From NCBI GenBank assembly GCA_029862045.1, contig JAOTYE010000014.1, positions 35,853-99,852 on the forward strand: DNA of 64,000 nt, read 5' to 3'. Within the stretch, counting starts at the first letter, position 1. Each line of letters opens with the position of its first letter. The notes under the pieces are model-generated. The model ran no database searches. It was not told where the DNA came from and saw only the letters and a program-made list of their open reading frames with translations. A program made the position numbers and the translations under genes. This DNA comes from Gammaproteobacteria bacterium. Lineage in GTDB: Bacteria > Pseudomonadota > Gammaproteobacteria > Steroidobacterales > Woeseiaceae. Below are positions 45,104 through 53,394 of this stretch, in pieces.

Positions 45104-46250
45104 CGGCGACTTCGTTCGCTATCCGAGCCACGGCAATCGCGCCGGCTGTCGCGCTGCAACCGAGGTTGCACACGGATTCCTGGCGCAACGAACGCACCTG
45201 TTCGCGAAATTGTTGCGGATCGACGAGCAATTCCCGGATTACAGCAGGCGCCGTGGCGATTTTTTCCGGCGCCAGTACAACGCCGATCGATTCTCGAATG
45301 CGCGATTCAAATGGCTCGATTCCGAGTTCGCGATACGTCGCGTTGCGCGATTTCGGCGGCACGTCAATATAGAGAACCGGCTTCTCCAACCCCAGGCCAT
45401 AGTCGATGCCAGCGCCGGACCAATCGGTGATCATTACGTGCGAATCGTACAACGAGTCGCTTTCGCCCATTTGTTCGACGAGCGTAAACTGTGCGTGATC
45501 GCCGAATCGAGCGACGATGCGGTCGATGACGTCCGGTGTATTCCACCGTGTCTGAAAATGTGGTCTGAGCGTGAGTTGAAATCCGGCGTCGAGCAGGATA
45601 CCGGTCAGATTTTCGCCGTACAGGTTCAGGATTGACTGGTCGCCCCAGGAAGGCGCGAGCAAGACGTGAATATTCTGCCCGTCAGGTTCTGGAGGTTCTC
45701 TGCGCTCGTCGATCAGTTGCTCCAGACGGGCGTAGCCGTGCTCGACCAGCTGCTTCGGCTGCAGATTGTGCAGCGACTCACGCTTGCGGATTTCTTTTTC
45801 ATGGTGCGGTCCCGCGCACAGGATCGTATCGTAGTGATCGTAGGAGTCTGCGCGGTCGGCCATGTGCGTGCTGACCATTGAATGGAACATATGGATGTAG
45901 TGCACTGGATGCACTGAGCGCTTCAGGTCGAGATTGTCGAGGTCCAACAGTTGGGTCAGCATGACGTCGGCTTGCAGCGTTTGAAAGAAGATGATCCGGA
46001 ATAGACCCGTACCGATATAGAACGGAAGGATCGATGCACTGTCCTGTGTCAGGCCGGGATCCGTCTCATCGGAGGAGACATAACAAACCACCTTACCAAG
46101 CACATCCGTTAAATGTCGGATCAACTTTTCGTGGTGGTGCCAGTCCTGGCTACTTTCCGAGTAAATGACGATGTGGCGGCATGCATCCGGGAGCCGCTTG
46201 AACGCGCGCAAAGCGCGCCAGCATCGAAAGAAACGCCGGAATTCGCTCAA
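45093..46250 (-). CDS. CDP-glycerol glycerophosphotransferase (TagF)-like transferase
   Basis: 385 residues, GT-B-like fold of the teichoic-acid polymerase family. Diagnostic features: HIVIYSESSQDWHHHEKLIR at the start, the catalytic-region HMFHSMVSTHMADR, LLAPSWGDQSILNLYG, LRPHFQTRW and the C-terminal VMITDWSGAGIDYGLGLEKP (ITDxSG-DY motif). Family members transfer phospho-alditol or similar groups from CDP donors. With a CMP-AEP pathway encoded in the same operon, a CDP/CMP-linked aminoethylphosphonate is a reasonable donor; this is inference. No membrane helix, so membrane-peripheral on the cytoplasmic face. Confidence 0.85.
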   Translation of the reverse strand: MSEFRRFFRCWRALRAFKRLPDACRHIVIYSESSQDWHHHEKLIRHLTDVLGKVVCYVSSDETDPGLTQDSASILPFYIGTGLFRIIFFQTLQADVMLTQLLDLDNLDLKRSVHPVHYIHMFHSMVSTHMADRADSYDHYDTILCAGPHHEKEIRKRESLHNLQPKQLVEHGYARLEQLIDERREPPEPDGQNIHVLLAPSWGDQSILNLYGENLTGILLDAGFQLTLRPHFQTRWNTPDVIDRIVARFGDHAQFTLVEQMGESDSLYDSHVMITDWSGAGIDYGLGLEKPVLYIDVPPKSRNATYRELGIEPFESRIRESIGVVLAPEKIATAPAVIRELLVDPQQFREQVRSLRQESVCNLGCSATAGAIAVARIANEVADGA

Positions 46251-46510
46251 CTGTCTGGGTAGCTATCCGCTTTGGGGGATGATCGCTCGCTGAGAGCGGC
46301 GTCGGATTGATCGAGTTCGTCCTTGCGAACGAAGGACCTGAGCTTGTACCAAAAAGTCTTGATCACCAATGAGGCAGTCGCAAGCAGCCCGACGATGGCC
46401 GAAATCGCCATGCTGGCGGTACTCGGATCAAGATACGCGTGTGCCGGCGCAGCTGCCGTCAGCAAAGCCAACGCAACCGTTGCAGGCTGCCAGATTCGTT
46501 TGTGAGACAT
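46247..46510 (-). CDS. small membrane protein of the surface-polymer locus
   Basis: 87 residues: signal-like segment (about 1-25, ending AHA), then the short motif YLDPSTASMAISAIVGLLA with a second membrane helix (about 30-50), and a charged soluble tail. Small proteins with AYLDPSTGS-type motifs recur in bacterial polysaccharide and teichoic-acid-like gene clusters; no function is established. ATGA overlap with the TagF-like gene. A 76-base gap separates it from the upstream cytidylyltransferase gene, the only gap in the operon. Confidence 0.75.
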   Translation of the reverse strand: MSHKRIWQPATVALALLTAAAPAHAYLDPSTASMAISAIVGLLATASLVIKTFWYKLRSFVRKDELDQSDAALSERSSPKADSYPDS

Positions 46511-46586
46511 AATTCCTGATTCTTAGTTATTGATTCGTAATGCTTATTTGATGCTTCTGGGCCCCATAAGTTTACAACATTTGCGA

Positions 46587-47345
46587 TTATTTTTCGCTAG
46601 CCGCATTGGCTCTGCGCTGAATCTCGGGATAGACGGTATCTCGCGCGCGCCGCAGGTGCTCCGGGTCATCGATCTCGGACCAGGCGAGGTCCGGCACGAG
46701 TGGGCAGGCGATCTTCCGCTCCGCGGCCGCGGCGACGAGACAATCTGTCTCATAGTCGTAGTGTAACGAGTTGGCGAACGCACGTTCGGCAACACCTAGC
46801 ATGATCTGGAATAGCGGTGACGAGATCTTGGAGATGCCGACGAGTTCCCCGGCTATTTCCTGTTCGCCGCCGAGCGAATCGGCATCCTTCGACATCCCGA
46901 CCAGATTGTCGCCCTGCGTGGATACCCACACCTCGTCGCCCGCACCGGTCGGGCCGGACAGCAGGATGGCATCGTCCGCGGGGTGCTCCAGTAGCTCGGT
47001 CAGCGCCCGGGGCTCATAGATCAGGTCCGATTCGAGCAACAAGAACGCGTCGCTCAACGCGTGTCTGGCGCAATACAGCGAATACATACTTCCGGACTCC
47101 GCATAACGCGAATTATGCACGGTGTGCAGCACTACGCCGTCGCCGACCTCGAGTGACTCGTAGTGCCCCGCCTGATGTCCCGTCACGATCACGATGTTCC
47201 GGATTTGCACCCGGGCCAGGGATTGTATGGATTCCTCGATGATCGGCCGGTCACCAAAACGCAAGAAACCTTTTGGGCGATCGGCGAACTCGTCGCCCAG
47301 GCGCGTGCCCACTCCGGCCGCAAGAATGACAGCGGTATGAATCAT
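46587..47345 (-). CDS. cytidylyltransferase-like protein, probably for 2-aminoethylphosphonate
   Basis: 252 residues from ATG 47345 (ATGA overlap with the transaminase gene). Nucleotidyltransferase fold with an intact signature VILAAGVGTRLGDEFADRPK, then GSMYSLYCARHAL and DLIYEPRALTELL, and a C-terminal SEIDDPEHLRRAR. This matches the LicC/PntC group of CTP:phosphocholine and CTP:AEP cytidylyltransferases. Gene order after PEP mutase, decarboxylase and AEP transaminase makes AEP the likely substrate, giving CMP-AEP. Specificity for AEP over phosphocholine is inference. Confidence 0.85.
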   Translation of the reverse strand: MIHTAVILAAGVGTRLGDEFADRPKGFLRFGDRPIIEESIQSLARVQIRNIVIVTGHQAGHYESLEVGDGVVLHTVHNSRYAESGSMYSLYCARHALSDAFLLLESDLIYEPRALTELLEHPADDAILLSGPTGAGDEVWVSTQGDNLVGMSKDADSLGGEQEIAGELVGISKISSPLFQIMLGVAERAFANSLHYDYETDCLVAAAAERKIACPLVPDLAWSEIDDPEHLRRARDTVYPEIQRRANAASEK

Positions 47346-48427
47346 CGGGCTCTCGAAATCGCCGACTGCAACGCCGAACACAACGCGTCCAGATCAGCCC
47401 GCCGAATGTCGCCCATGTAAGCCAGACGAAAGATCTGCTCGGCCAGTTCACCCTGGCCGGCATAAATCACGAAGCCCTGCGCTTTCAGGTCATCGTGAAG
47501 CGTCGCGTAAGACAGGTTCGCGGGCAAGAGATACGACCGCAGAACGCAAGAATACTCACTGTCGTTCAATAAACTCTTTACATCGTGCGAACCCAGTTCT
47601 TTATGTATCGTTGCAGCGCGTTGCAGATAGGTCTCGCGCCGCGCCTGCCAGCCGCCGGCTTCCTGCAACTCGGCGATCGCCTCGCGCAACGCAAACGCGA
47701 CCTGGACCGACTGCGTAAATGGCGAAAATCCGTCTCCGTGCTGCCCGGCATAATAGCCATACAGGTCCAGATAAACGCTGCCAACCTGGGGCCGCGGCCG
47801 TTCCCAGATCGCCTGCCGTCCGATAACGAAAGACAGACCCGGTACGCCGTGCAAGCATTTGTTTGCTGTGCCTGCCACGGCATCGAGATTCCAGCCGACG
47901 GGATCAATTCGCTCCGCGCCAAAACTGCTGACCCCGTCAAGCAGCATTGGCAAATTTCGATCGCGGCACAATGCGCCCAGGGCATCAATGTCGTTCAGGC
48001 GCCCGGTCGTGGTTTCATGGTGAACGGTCGCGACATGCGTGATGTCCGGATGCTCATCCAGCATGAGGAGCACCGCGTCCATGTCGAGCGGCGAGGTCCA
48101 CGGCAACTGCAGCAATTCATGGGGCTTCCTGTACGCCGCAAGTATCCGCGCCATGCGCTCGCCGTAAACGCCGTTCGCAACGACGAGCGTGCTGCCGTCG
48201 GCAGGTGCGAAGCTCGCCAGCATCGCCTCGACGGCACTGGTCCCGGAGCCGGTCATCGTGACGGCCGCGAACTCATCGCGCATCTCCGGGTAGATGCCAA
48301 CCAGTTCCGCATTGATCTCGCGCGTCAGTTCGGCAAACTCCGGCTCCCGGTGACACCAGTCGCCCGATGTCAGCGCGCCCCGGACTCGCTCCGACAGCGT
48401 TACCGGGCCCGGGTTGAGCAGGATCAT
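47342..48427 (-). CDS. phnW: 2-aminoethylphosphonate-pyruvate transaminase
   Basis: 361 residues from ATG 48427, opening MILLNPGPVTLSERVRGAL, the hallmark of PhnW-type enzymes. PLP site: aspartate in MLLDGVSSFGAE and lysine in GTANKCLHGVPGLSFV. The catabolic PhnW degrades AEP. Here, next to PEP mutase and phosphonopyruvate decarboxylase, it should run in the biosynthetic direction, converting phosphonoacetaldehyde to AEP. The upstream decarboxylase gene ends one base before its ATG. Confidence 0.94.
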   Translation of the reverse strand: MILLNPGPVTLSERVRGALTSGDWCHREPEFAELTREINAELVGIYPEMRDEFAAVTMTGSGTSAVEAMLASFAPADGSTLVVANGVYGERMARILAAYRKPHELLQLPWTSPLDMDAVLLMLDEHPDITHVATVHHETTTGRLNDIDALGALCRDRNLPMLLDGVSSFGAERIDPVGWNLDAVAGTANKCLHGVPGLSFVIGRQAIWERPRPQVGSVYLDLYGYYAGQHGDGFSPFTQSVQVAFALREAIAELQEAGGWQARRETYLQRAATIHKELGSHDVKSLLNDSEYSCVLRSYLLPANLSYATLHDDLKAQGFVIYAGQGELAEQIFRLAYMGDIRRADLDALCSALQSAISRAR

Positions 48428-48428
48428 T

Positions 48429-49583
48429 CTAGTGTCCAATGGTTTCGCGTCCGTCTGGCAGCAGGTGCGCACGCAGCCGCGCGGCGACCGCAGCGGGTGT
48501 AATCGACGGGCGCGGCAACTCCGGAACGCCGGCCAGTATGGGCGCGTGCACGAACGTCAATTCGGTCGCGGGCCGCTCGAGAATGGCTGCCAGTTCAGCT
48601 GGCTGCGAGACCCTCTCAATCCGGGTGTAACCGCACGCGGCTGCGAGCCCGCCGAAATCGATCGATCGGGAAACCGTTGCTTGTCCGCCAGTGGATTCAT
48701 GCAACCCATTGTCGAGCAGGACATGCACCAGATTCCCGGGCTTCTCATAGCCCACCGTCGCGAGCGCGCCCAAACGCATCAGCGCGGCGCCATCCCCGTC
48801 CAACACGACGATCCTGCGCTCGGGCCGGGCTACCGCGAGTCCGAGGCCGACACTTACCGCGCAACCCATGGAGCCAACCATGTAGAACTGATTCAGGTGA
48901 TCGCCTGTCGCATAGAGTTCCCGCCCGGTGTACCCGGTCGTGGCCACGAGCACATCGTCGTCCGTCGTTGCCGCCTGAACTGCACGCAGCATATCGCCGC
49001 GCTGTGCCTCGGGTTCCGTGGCAACGGGATTTGCGTGCGACACGATCGCGTGAATATCCGGCTGCGCCTGCAGGTCCGACTTCGCGACGCTGCCCTTGCG
49101 CATGACCAGCGCATAAGGCCGGTTTTCCTGTTCCATATGGCCCAGCGCCCTGGATAGCACGAGCTCGATTTCGTCCGCAGATTGCGGAAAAAACTCCCAG
49201 GAGATACCCATCAGCTCCAGCAGCTCGGTCGTGATTGCTCCCATCAACTCATGCTGCGGTTCGTCGGCCGGTCCGCCAGGCTCGCCGCGCAACGTGACGA
49301 TCAACAACAGCGGAATCTTGAAGATATGCGTCAGCGAGGTCAGCGGGCTGACCGCATTTCCGAGCCCGGAGTTTTGAAACATCACCACGCTACGTACGCC
49401 GCCAAGTTCGGCGCCGACGGCTACGGCAACGGCGTCACCCTCGTTGGCCGCACCGATATAGCGCAGCTGGCTGGAATCGATGACGGTATTGATGAATGGC
49501 TTCAGATACGAACACGGAACGCCGGTATACAGTTCGAAGCCGTGCTGCCGTGCCGATTCAATAAAGTGTTCGGCAACGATCAC
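48429..49583 (-). CDS. phosphonopyruvate decarboxylase
   Basis: TPP enzyme, 384 residues, that irreversibly decarboxylates phosphonopyruvate to phosphonoacetaldehyde and so pulls the unfavourable PEP mutase equilibrium. N-terminal signature [20 protein letters not shown] and [18 protein letters not shown] (catalytic Glu). TPP/Mg motif [16 protein letters not shown] to [13 protein letters not shown]. Shorter than acetolactate synthases, as expected for Ppd. Overlaps pepM by four bases. Confidence 0.95.
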   Translation of the reverse strand: MIVAEHFIESARQHGFELYTGVPCSYLKPFINTVIDSSQLRYIGAANEGDAVAVAVGAELGGVRSVVMFQNSGLGNAVSPLTSLTHIFKIPLLLIVTLRGEPGGPADEPQHELMGAITTELLELMGISWEFFPQSADEIELVLSRALGHMEQENRPYALVMRKGSVAKSDLQAQPDIHAIVSHANPVATEPEAQRGDMLRAVQAATTDDDVLVATTGYTGRELYATGDHLNQFYMVGSMGCAVSVGLGLAVARPERRIVVLDGDGAALMRLGALATVGYEKPGNLVHVLLDNGLHESTGGQATVSRSIDFGGLAAACGYTRIERVSQPAELAAILERPATELTFVHAPILAGVPELPRPSITPAAVAARLRAHLLPDGRETIGH

Positions 49584-51202
49584 GTGAAATTGCTCGCGGC
49601 CAGAATGTCACTCACGCTGTCGACGTCGAGCCAGTGCCCGGTGGTGTAGACGACCCGCACACGCTGGCCGCGCCGGACCAACTCATTGAGCAATGCATAC
49701 AACTTGGCGTCGCGGCTGTCGGGCCCGACCGAGAGTTCTGTAACAACATCGCGAAATACCGGCAATCCGGCTTTGGAGACTTTCAAAAGCCCCGTCCATT
49801 CGCCGTGCCGCTGCTTGTCCGCAATCGTTTCCCCGGCCTGCTCGAGATAGACGTCGCGATAGAAATCATTGCGGGAGTGGGATTCCGTACAGTGCACGTA
49901 ATCTGCCGCACGCCCGAGATTCACAGAGTCCTGCCAATTGGTGTCTACGACGATTACGAAATCGTCGTCCGGCTCTGCAATGATGTCGAGAATGTAGCGC
50001 TTGAATATCACGTCGCCGAAGGACACATACAAATCGTTGCCATCGCTCGTGTCGGCCTCGAGCGCGCGCGCCAACGAAAGCAATTCACCCGTGTCGGCAT
50101 AGTCCGGATTGTCGATATAGTTGAGTGCCGGCAGATTAACCGTATCCGGCAGATAACCGCGGACGACCGTAATATTTTTTATTCCGGCACTGTTGTAAGC
50201 GCCGACGATATGACCGAGGAGGGGTTGCCCGCGCACCTCGACCATCGTCTTCGGCCGGTCTGCCGTCAAGTCGCCCAGCGCCGTGCCGCGCGAGGCGGCC
50301 AGGATGATGGCATGGGCTTCCTCATTCTTGCTCGGCAGGTAGCGTTCCTCAGCTTCCTGCAACTCAGAAGCCTCCTGTAGCCGAAAAATCTCCTTTACCG
50401 GCGCGATGTCGTCTTCGATTGACAGCAGGTTTTGATCACGGGCAAGTGTCGTGGCGCAATCCTGCATGGTGGTCAGGGCCGCGCGCAACAAGTGGTTCGC
50501 CCAGATCACGATTGAGAAACCGGCTTCACGAAACACCTCTGTCGGCGTCGCGTAGTACTTTGTCGGCACGATCACAACGGGGGACCGGTCACCCCATTCC
50601 TTTTTGAACGCGAGTATCTCGGTTGGCGTTGTCAGCGCACTGTGAATCAGGATGCCGTCGGATCCCGCTTCGTGATACGCCTCGGCACGGCGTAGTGCCT
50701 CACCGAGCCCCCACCCGGCGATAAACGCCTCGACCCGCGTGATGATCGCGAACTCATCGTCAGACTGAGCGTCTTTGCCGGCCTTGATGCGGCTGCAGAA
50801 TTCATCAATCTCGGCGAGCTGTTGTTTGTTGCCGTCAATGAAACTATTGGTCTTCGGATAGAGTTTGTCCTCGATACAGACGGCTGCGATGCCGCGCTGC
50901 TCGAGCTTGCTAACGAGCCGCCGCACATTATTAAAGTTGCCGTAACCCGTGTCGCCGTCCAGCAGGATCGGTATTGACGTCGCGTCCGCCATGAACTCGA
51001 GCATCTCGAGCACCTGTGTCCAGCTGGCCTCGTTGCTGTCGCGGACCCCGTACTGCGCGGACATGCAAAGGCCGCCGGCCCACAGTCCCTTGAAACCGGC
51101 CTGTTCGCCGACTTTGGCACTGATGCCGTTGTGCGCATCGATCAGAAAATCGAGCTCGTTACCGTCGAGCAGGCGGCGAAATTGCGTGGTTTTCTTAGTC
51201 AA
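49580..51202 (-). CDS. phosphoenolpyruvate mutase with fused nucleotidyltransferase domain
   Basis: 540 residues from TTG 51202, which has GAGGA 11 bases upstream and yields the usual [12 protein letters not shown] opening. A TTG at 51220 is possible but lacks a ribosome site. Residues about 1-285 are PEP mutase with the diagnostic [10 protein letters not shown] loop, [11 protein letters not shown] and AHNGISAKV. This enzyme forms the C-P bond of nearly all natural phosphonates. Residues about 305-540 are a nucleotidyltransferase domain whose signature loop is altered ([11 protein letters not shown] instead of LAAGxGxRLG). First gene of the locus. A hairpin (51229-51247) lies in its leader. 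Confidence 0.95.
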   Translation of the reverse strand: MTKKTTQFRRLLDGNELDFLIDAHNGISAKVGEQAGFKGLWAGGLCMSAQYGVRDSNEASWTQVLEMLEFMADATSIPILLDGDTGYGNFNNVRRLVSKLEQRGIAAVCIEDKLYPKTNSFIDGNKQQLAEIDEFCSRIKAGKDAQSDDEFAIITRVEAFIAGWGLGEALRRAEAYHEAGSDGILIHSALTTPTEILAFKKEWGDRSPVVIVPTKYYATPTEVFREAGFSIVIWANHLLRAALTTMQDCATTLARDQNLLSIEDDIAPVKEIFRLQEASELQEAEERYLPSKNEEAHAIILAASRGTALGDLTADRPKTMVEVRGQPLLGHIVGAYNSAGIKNITVVRGYLPDTVNLPALNYIDNPDYADTGELLSLARALEADTSDGNDLYVSFGDVIFKRYILDIIAEPDDDFVIVVDTNWQDSVNLGRAADYVHCTESHSRNDFYRDVYLEQAGETIADKQRHGEWTGLLKVSKAGLPVFRDVVTELSVGPDSRDAKLYALLNELVRRGQRVRVVYTTGHWLDVDSVSDILAASNFT

Positions 51203-51228
51203 GGTACCGGCATTCCTCAATAATTGGT

Positions 51229-51247
51229 GCTCCCGTCAATCGGGAGC
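51229..51247 (-). other. hairpin in the pepM leader
   Basis: GCTCCCG (51229-51235), loop TCAAT, CGGGAGC (51241-51247): a perfect 7-base-pair stem about 27 bases upstream of the chosen pepM start and just before the GAGGA ribosome site. It could modulate translation or transcript stability. It lies in the roughly 205-base divergent region shared with the glycosyltransferase gene. Confidence 0.4.
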
Positions 51248-51425
51248 CGGGAGTATGGAGCAATCTACGGCAATGTCACTCTGATTTGTAGTTGCTCAGA
51301 TACTCCTAGATGTCGTAACTCGGGAACCGTATACTTCTCCGCTAGAATCTCTCGACAATTCAATGTGTTGGTTAGCGCTCGAAGCCAGACCCAAAGCGCG
51401 CGCGCAGCATCAATCGGACTCCGAT

Positions 51426-52316
51426 ATGTCAGCATTAATTGACGGTTTCCTTGGAATTTTTTACCGCGTCGCGGCAAGCGGTGCCTTGCCGGCCGCGTGG
51501 TTTCGCAGGGCCAATCCGGCGACGGTCGAAAAGTCCAAACGCACCGGCAAGCTGAGCCTGGAAATCGTCTGTCATTGCTGGCGATATGGGCATTATCTGA
51601 CCTACCAATTGAGTTCGCTCGTCAATCATCGGACCGATAAGCTGGATATCACGATGACGGTGTATCACGCGGCAGGAGATGAAGCGGTTACGCGCGTACT
51701 GGATTTCTTTCAGGACATCGATGTACCGGGTGTTACCTGGAACTGGCAGGTCCTGCCCAAAGAACGGCTGTTTCGGCGTAGTATTGGCCGCAATATTGCG
51801 GCGAAATCGACGACCGCGGATTGGATCTGGTTTACGGATTGCGACATTATTTTCCACGAGAACTGCCTGGATACATTGGCTGATGAATTGCAGGGTCGTG
51901 ACGATCCGCTGGTGTTTCCGAGATTCGGATTGGGGACGACGCTACTCGAAGAGGATGATGAGATTCTGACCAAGGGGCGCGAAGGACCAGCGATACTCGA
52001 AATTCCGTTGCGAGACTTCGTGCCTTACCTCGGCGAGCGCAGCAAGGCCAAAGGGCCCTATCAAATCACGCACGGTGATGTCGCCCGCGCGTGTGGCTAT
52101 TGCGACTCCATCGGGCTCTATCAAAAACCGTCAGAACGCTGGCGCAAGACCTATGAAGACCGCGCTTATCGGTGGCTAATGGGGACACATGGAACAGCGC
52201 TGGATGTTCCCGGAGCGTGTCAGATTCGCCACGTCGTCAAAGGTCGCTACAAGAAAGATTCATTTGTTTCCACGATACGCGCGAACATCCGCAAGACCCA
52301 AAGCCGGCTCGGCTAA
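51426..52316 (+). CDS. GT-A type glycosyltransferase
   Basis: 296 residues from ATG 51426 (MSALIDGFLG). A longer frame from 51363 is less likely. The GT-A family 2-like fold is supported by LSLEIVCHCWRYGHYLTYQL, the metal-binding DxD motif in DWIWFTDCDIIFHE (about 133-146) and an acceptor-side segment near EDRAYRWLMGTHG. No membrane helix. It is divergently transcribed from pepM, so it may belong to the same surface-polymer function; the sugar and acceptor are unknown. Confidence 0.75.
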   Translation: MSALIDGFLGIFYRVAASGALPAAWFRRANPATVEKSKRTGKLSLEIVCHCWRYGHYLTYQLSSLVNHRTDKLDITMTVYHAAGDEAVTRVLDFFQDIDVPGVTWNWQVLPKERLFRRSIGRNIAAKSTTADWIWFTDCDIIFHENCLDTLADELQGRDDPLVFPRFGLGTTLLEEDDEILTKGREGPAILEIPLRDFVPYLGERSKAKGPYQITHGDVARACGYCDSIGLYQKPSERWRKTYEDRAYRWLMGTHGTALDVPGACQIRHVVKGRYKKDSFVSTIRANIRKTQSRLG

Positions 52317-52379
52317 ACCGACGGCGGCAGATTCGTAGTGTAGAATTCCGCTTTCAGTCATCTCGGGAGGGCGCCGATC

Positions 52380-53285
52380 ATGCTGCAAGAATACAACTCA
52401 GAACGACTCGCGACAGTGCCACCCGATGAAATTGGCGATGCGCTGGAGAAGGGCAATATCGTCAAGTTTCCGACCTGTCCCGTCGAACTACCGACGGCGG
52501 CTGAACTGGAGACCCTGCGAACAACATTGCCGCAGCAGCTCAAACTTAAAAACGTTAGCTACCATCCTGAGGCGGACCGCGTGACCGGGCTTGATGATCA
52601 ATCGTCGATCGCCGACCTGGCTTACGAAGTACTCACGAATCATCGCACGCGAGTCACGGAATTCCTGAATACTGTGATGCCGTCGCTGTCGACAAACATG
52701 CGCGTGGGAACGTGCAGCTTTCGGCCGCTCGAAGAGAAGGGCCGCAATCTCAAGCCCCATGCCAGTAATGAACTCGTCCACATCGATGCTGGCGCGTACG
52801 GCGCCACCAATGGCGATCGTATTTTGCGATTCTTCGTCAACGTCAATCCCGAAGCAGACCGGGTCTGGAAAAGCAAAGGTGCGTTTCCCGCTTTGTTTGA
52901 GAAGTACGGTCATGAGGCCGGTATGTACGAGGACCTTACCCCTTCACTTGAGCGTGGTTTGTCGGGGAAGGCAAGAACATCTTTCCTGAACGGCCTTGCG
53001 AAAATCGGTCTGCCGTTGGCGCCAATGCTGGACAGCAGTCCCTACGACAGAGTGATGCGCAAATTCCATAATTACATGAAAGATACACCGGCGTTTCAAC
53101 AAACGGATGAAAGCGTTCAGACGTTCAACTTCGAACCGTACTCTGCGTGGATGGTGCTAACGGACATGGTCAGTCACGCGTCCTATTCCGGACAACACGC
53201 GCTCGTGTATACAGGCCTTATTTCGTTACAGAACTGTCGGCTACCGGAACTCGCGCCGTTCAATATTTTGCGGGCTGCGGCTTAA
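52380..53285 (+). CDS. Kdo hydroxylase family protein (2-oxoglutarate/Fe(II) oxygenase)
   Basis: 301 residues. GGGAGG lies 8 bases before the ATG. The family signature KPHASNELVHIDAGAYG (about 125-140) contains the HxD iron motif, followed by DRILRFFVNVNPEADRVW. A second histidine is available near the C terminus (DMVSHASYSGQHALVY). Kdo 3-hydroxylases convert Kdo in the LPS inner core to Ko using O2 and 2-oxoglutarate. Acts in the cytoplasm or at the inner leaflet. Fits an LPS/surface-glycan context with the neighbouring glycosyltransferase. Confidence 0.88.
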   Translation: MLQEYNSERLATVPPDEIGDALEKGNIVKFPTCPVELPTAAELETLRTTLPQQLKLKNVSYHPEADRVTGLDDQSSIADLAYEVLTNHRTRVTEFLNTVMPSLSTNMRVGTCSFRPLEEKGRNLKPHASNELVHIDAGAYGATNGDRILRFFVNVNPEADRVWKSKGAFPALFEKYGHEAGMYEDLTPSLERGLSGKARTSFLNGLAKIGLPLAPMLDSSPYDRVMRKFHNYMKDTPAFQQTDESVQTFNFEPYSAWMVLTDMVSHASYSGQHALVYTGLISLQNCRLPELAPFNILRAAA

Positions 53286-53291
53286 GTTGGT

Positions 53292-53381
53292 ATGAGCGAA
53301 CTTGATGATCTGTTAGGGCAGCGCAAGCAAAAGCGAGACGAACTAAGACTGCAAATGAACCTGGCATCCAAGGATAACTAG
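53292..53381 (+). CDS. possible 29-residue helical peptide
   Basis: ATG 53292 opens a 29-codon frame (MSELDDLLGQRKQKRDELRL then QMNLASKDN) between the Kdo hydroxylase and cytochrome b genes. It is highly charged, with a heptad-like leucine pattern, and looks like the start of a short coiled-coil protein. The six bases between the hydroxylase stop and its ATG hold GTTGGT, a poor ribosome site. It may be a real small protein, a truncated relic or chance. Confidence 0.35.
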   Translation: MSELDDLLGQRKQKRDELRLQMNLASKDN

Positions 53382-53394
53382 CAGGAATCTTTTC

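Noticed and set aside
46587..47345. Glucose-1-phosphate thymidylyltransferase as the identity of the small nucleotidyltransferase
   Set aside because: The fold is shared, but gene order after PEP mutase, Ppd and PhnW and the LicC-like short length favour a cytidylyltransferase.
47585..48502. Plus-strand 305-residue ORF
   Set aside because: Antisense to the AEP transaminase gene, no recognisable domain.
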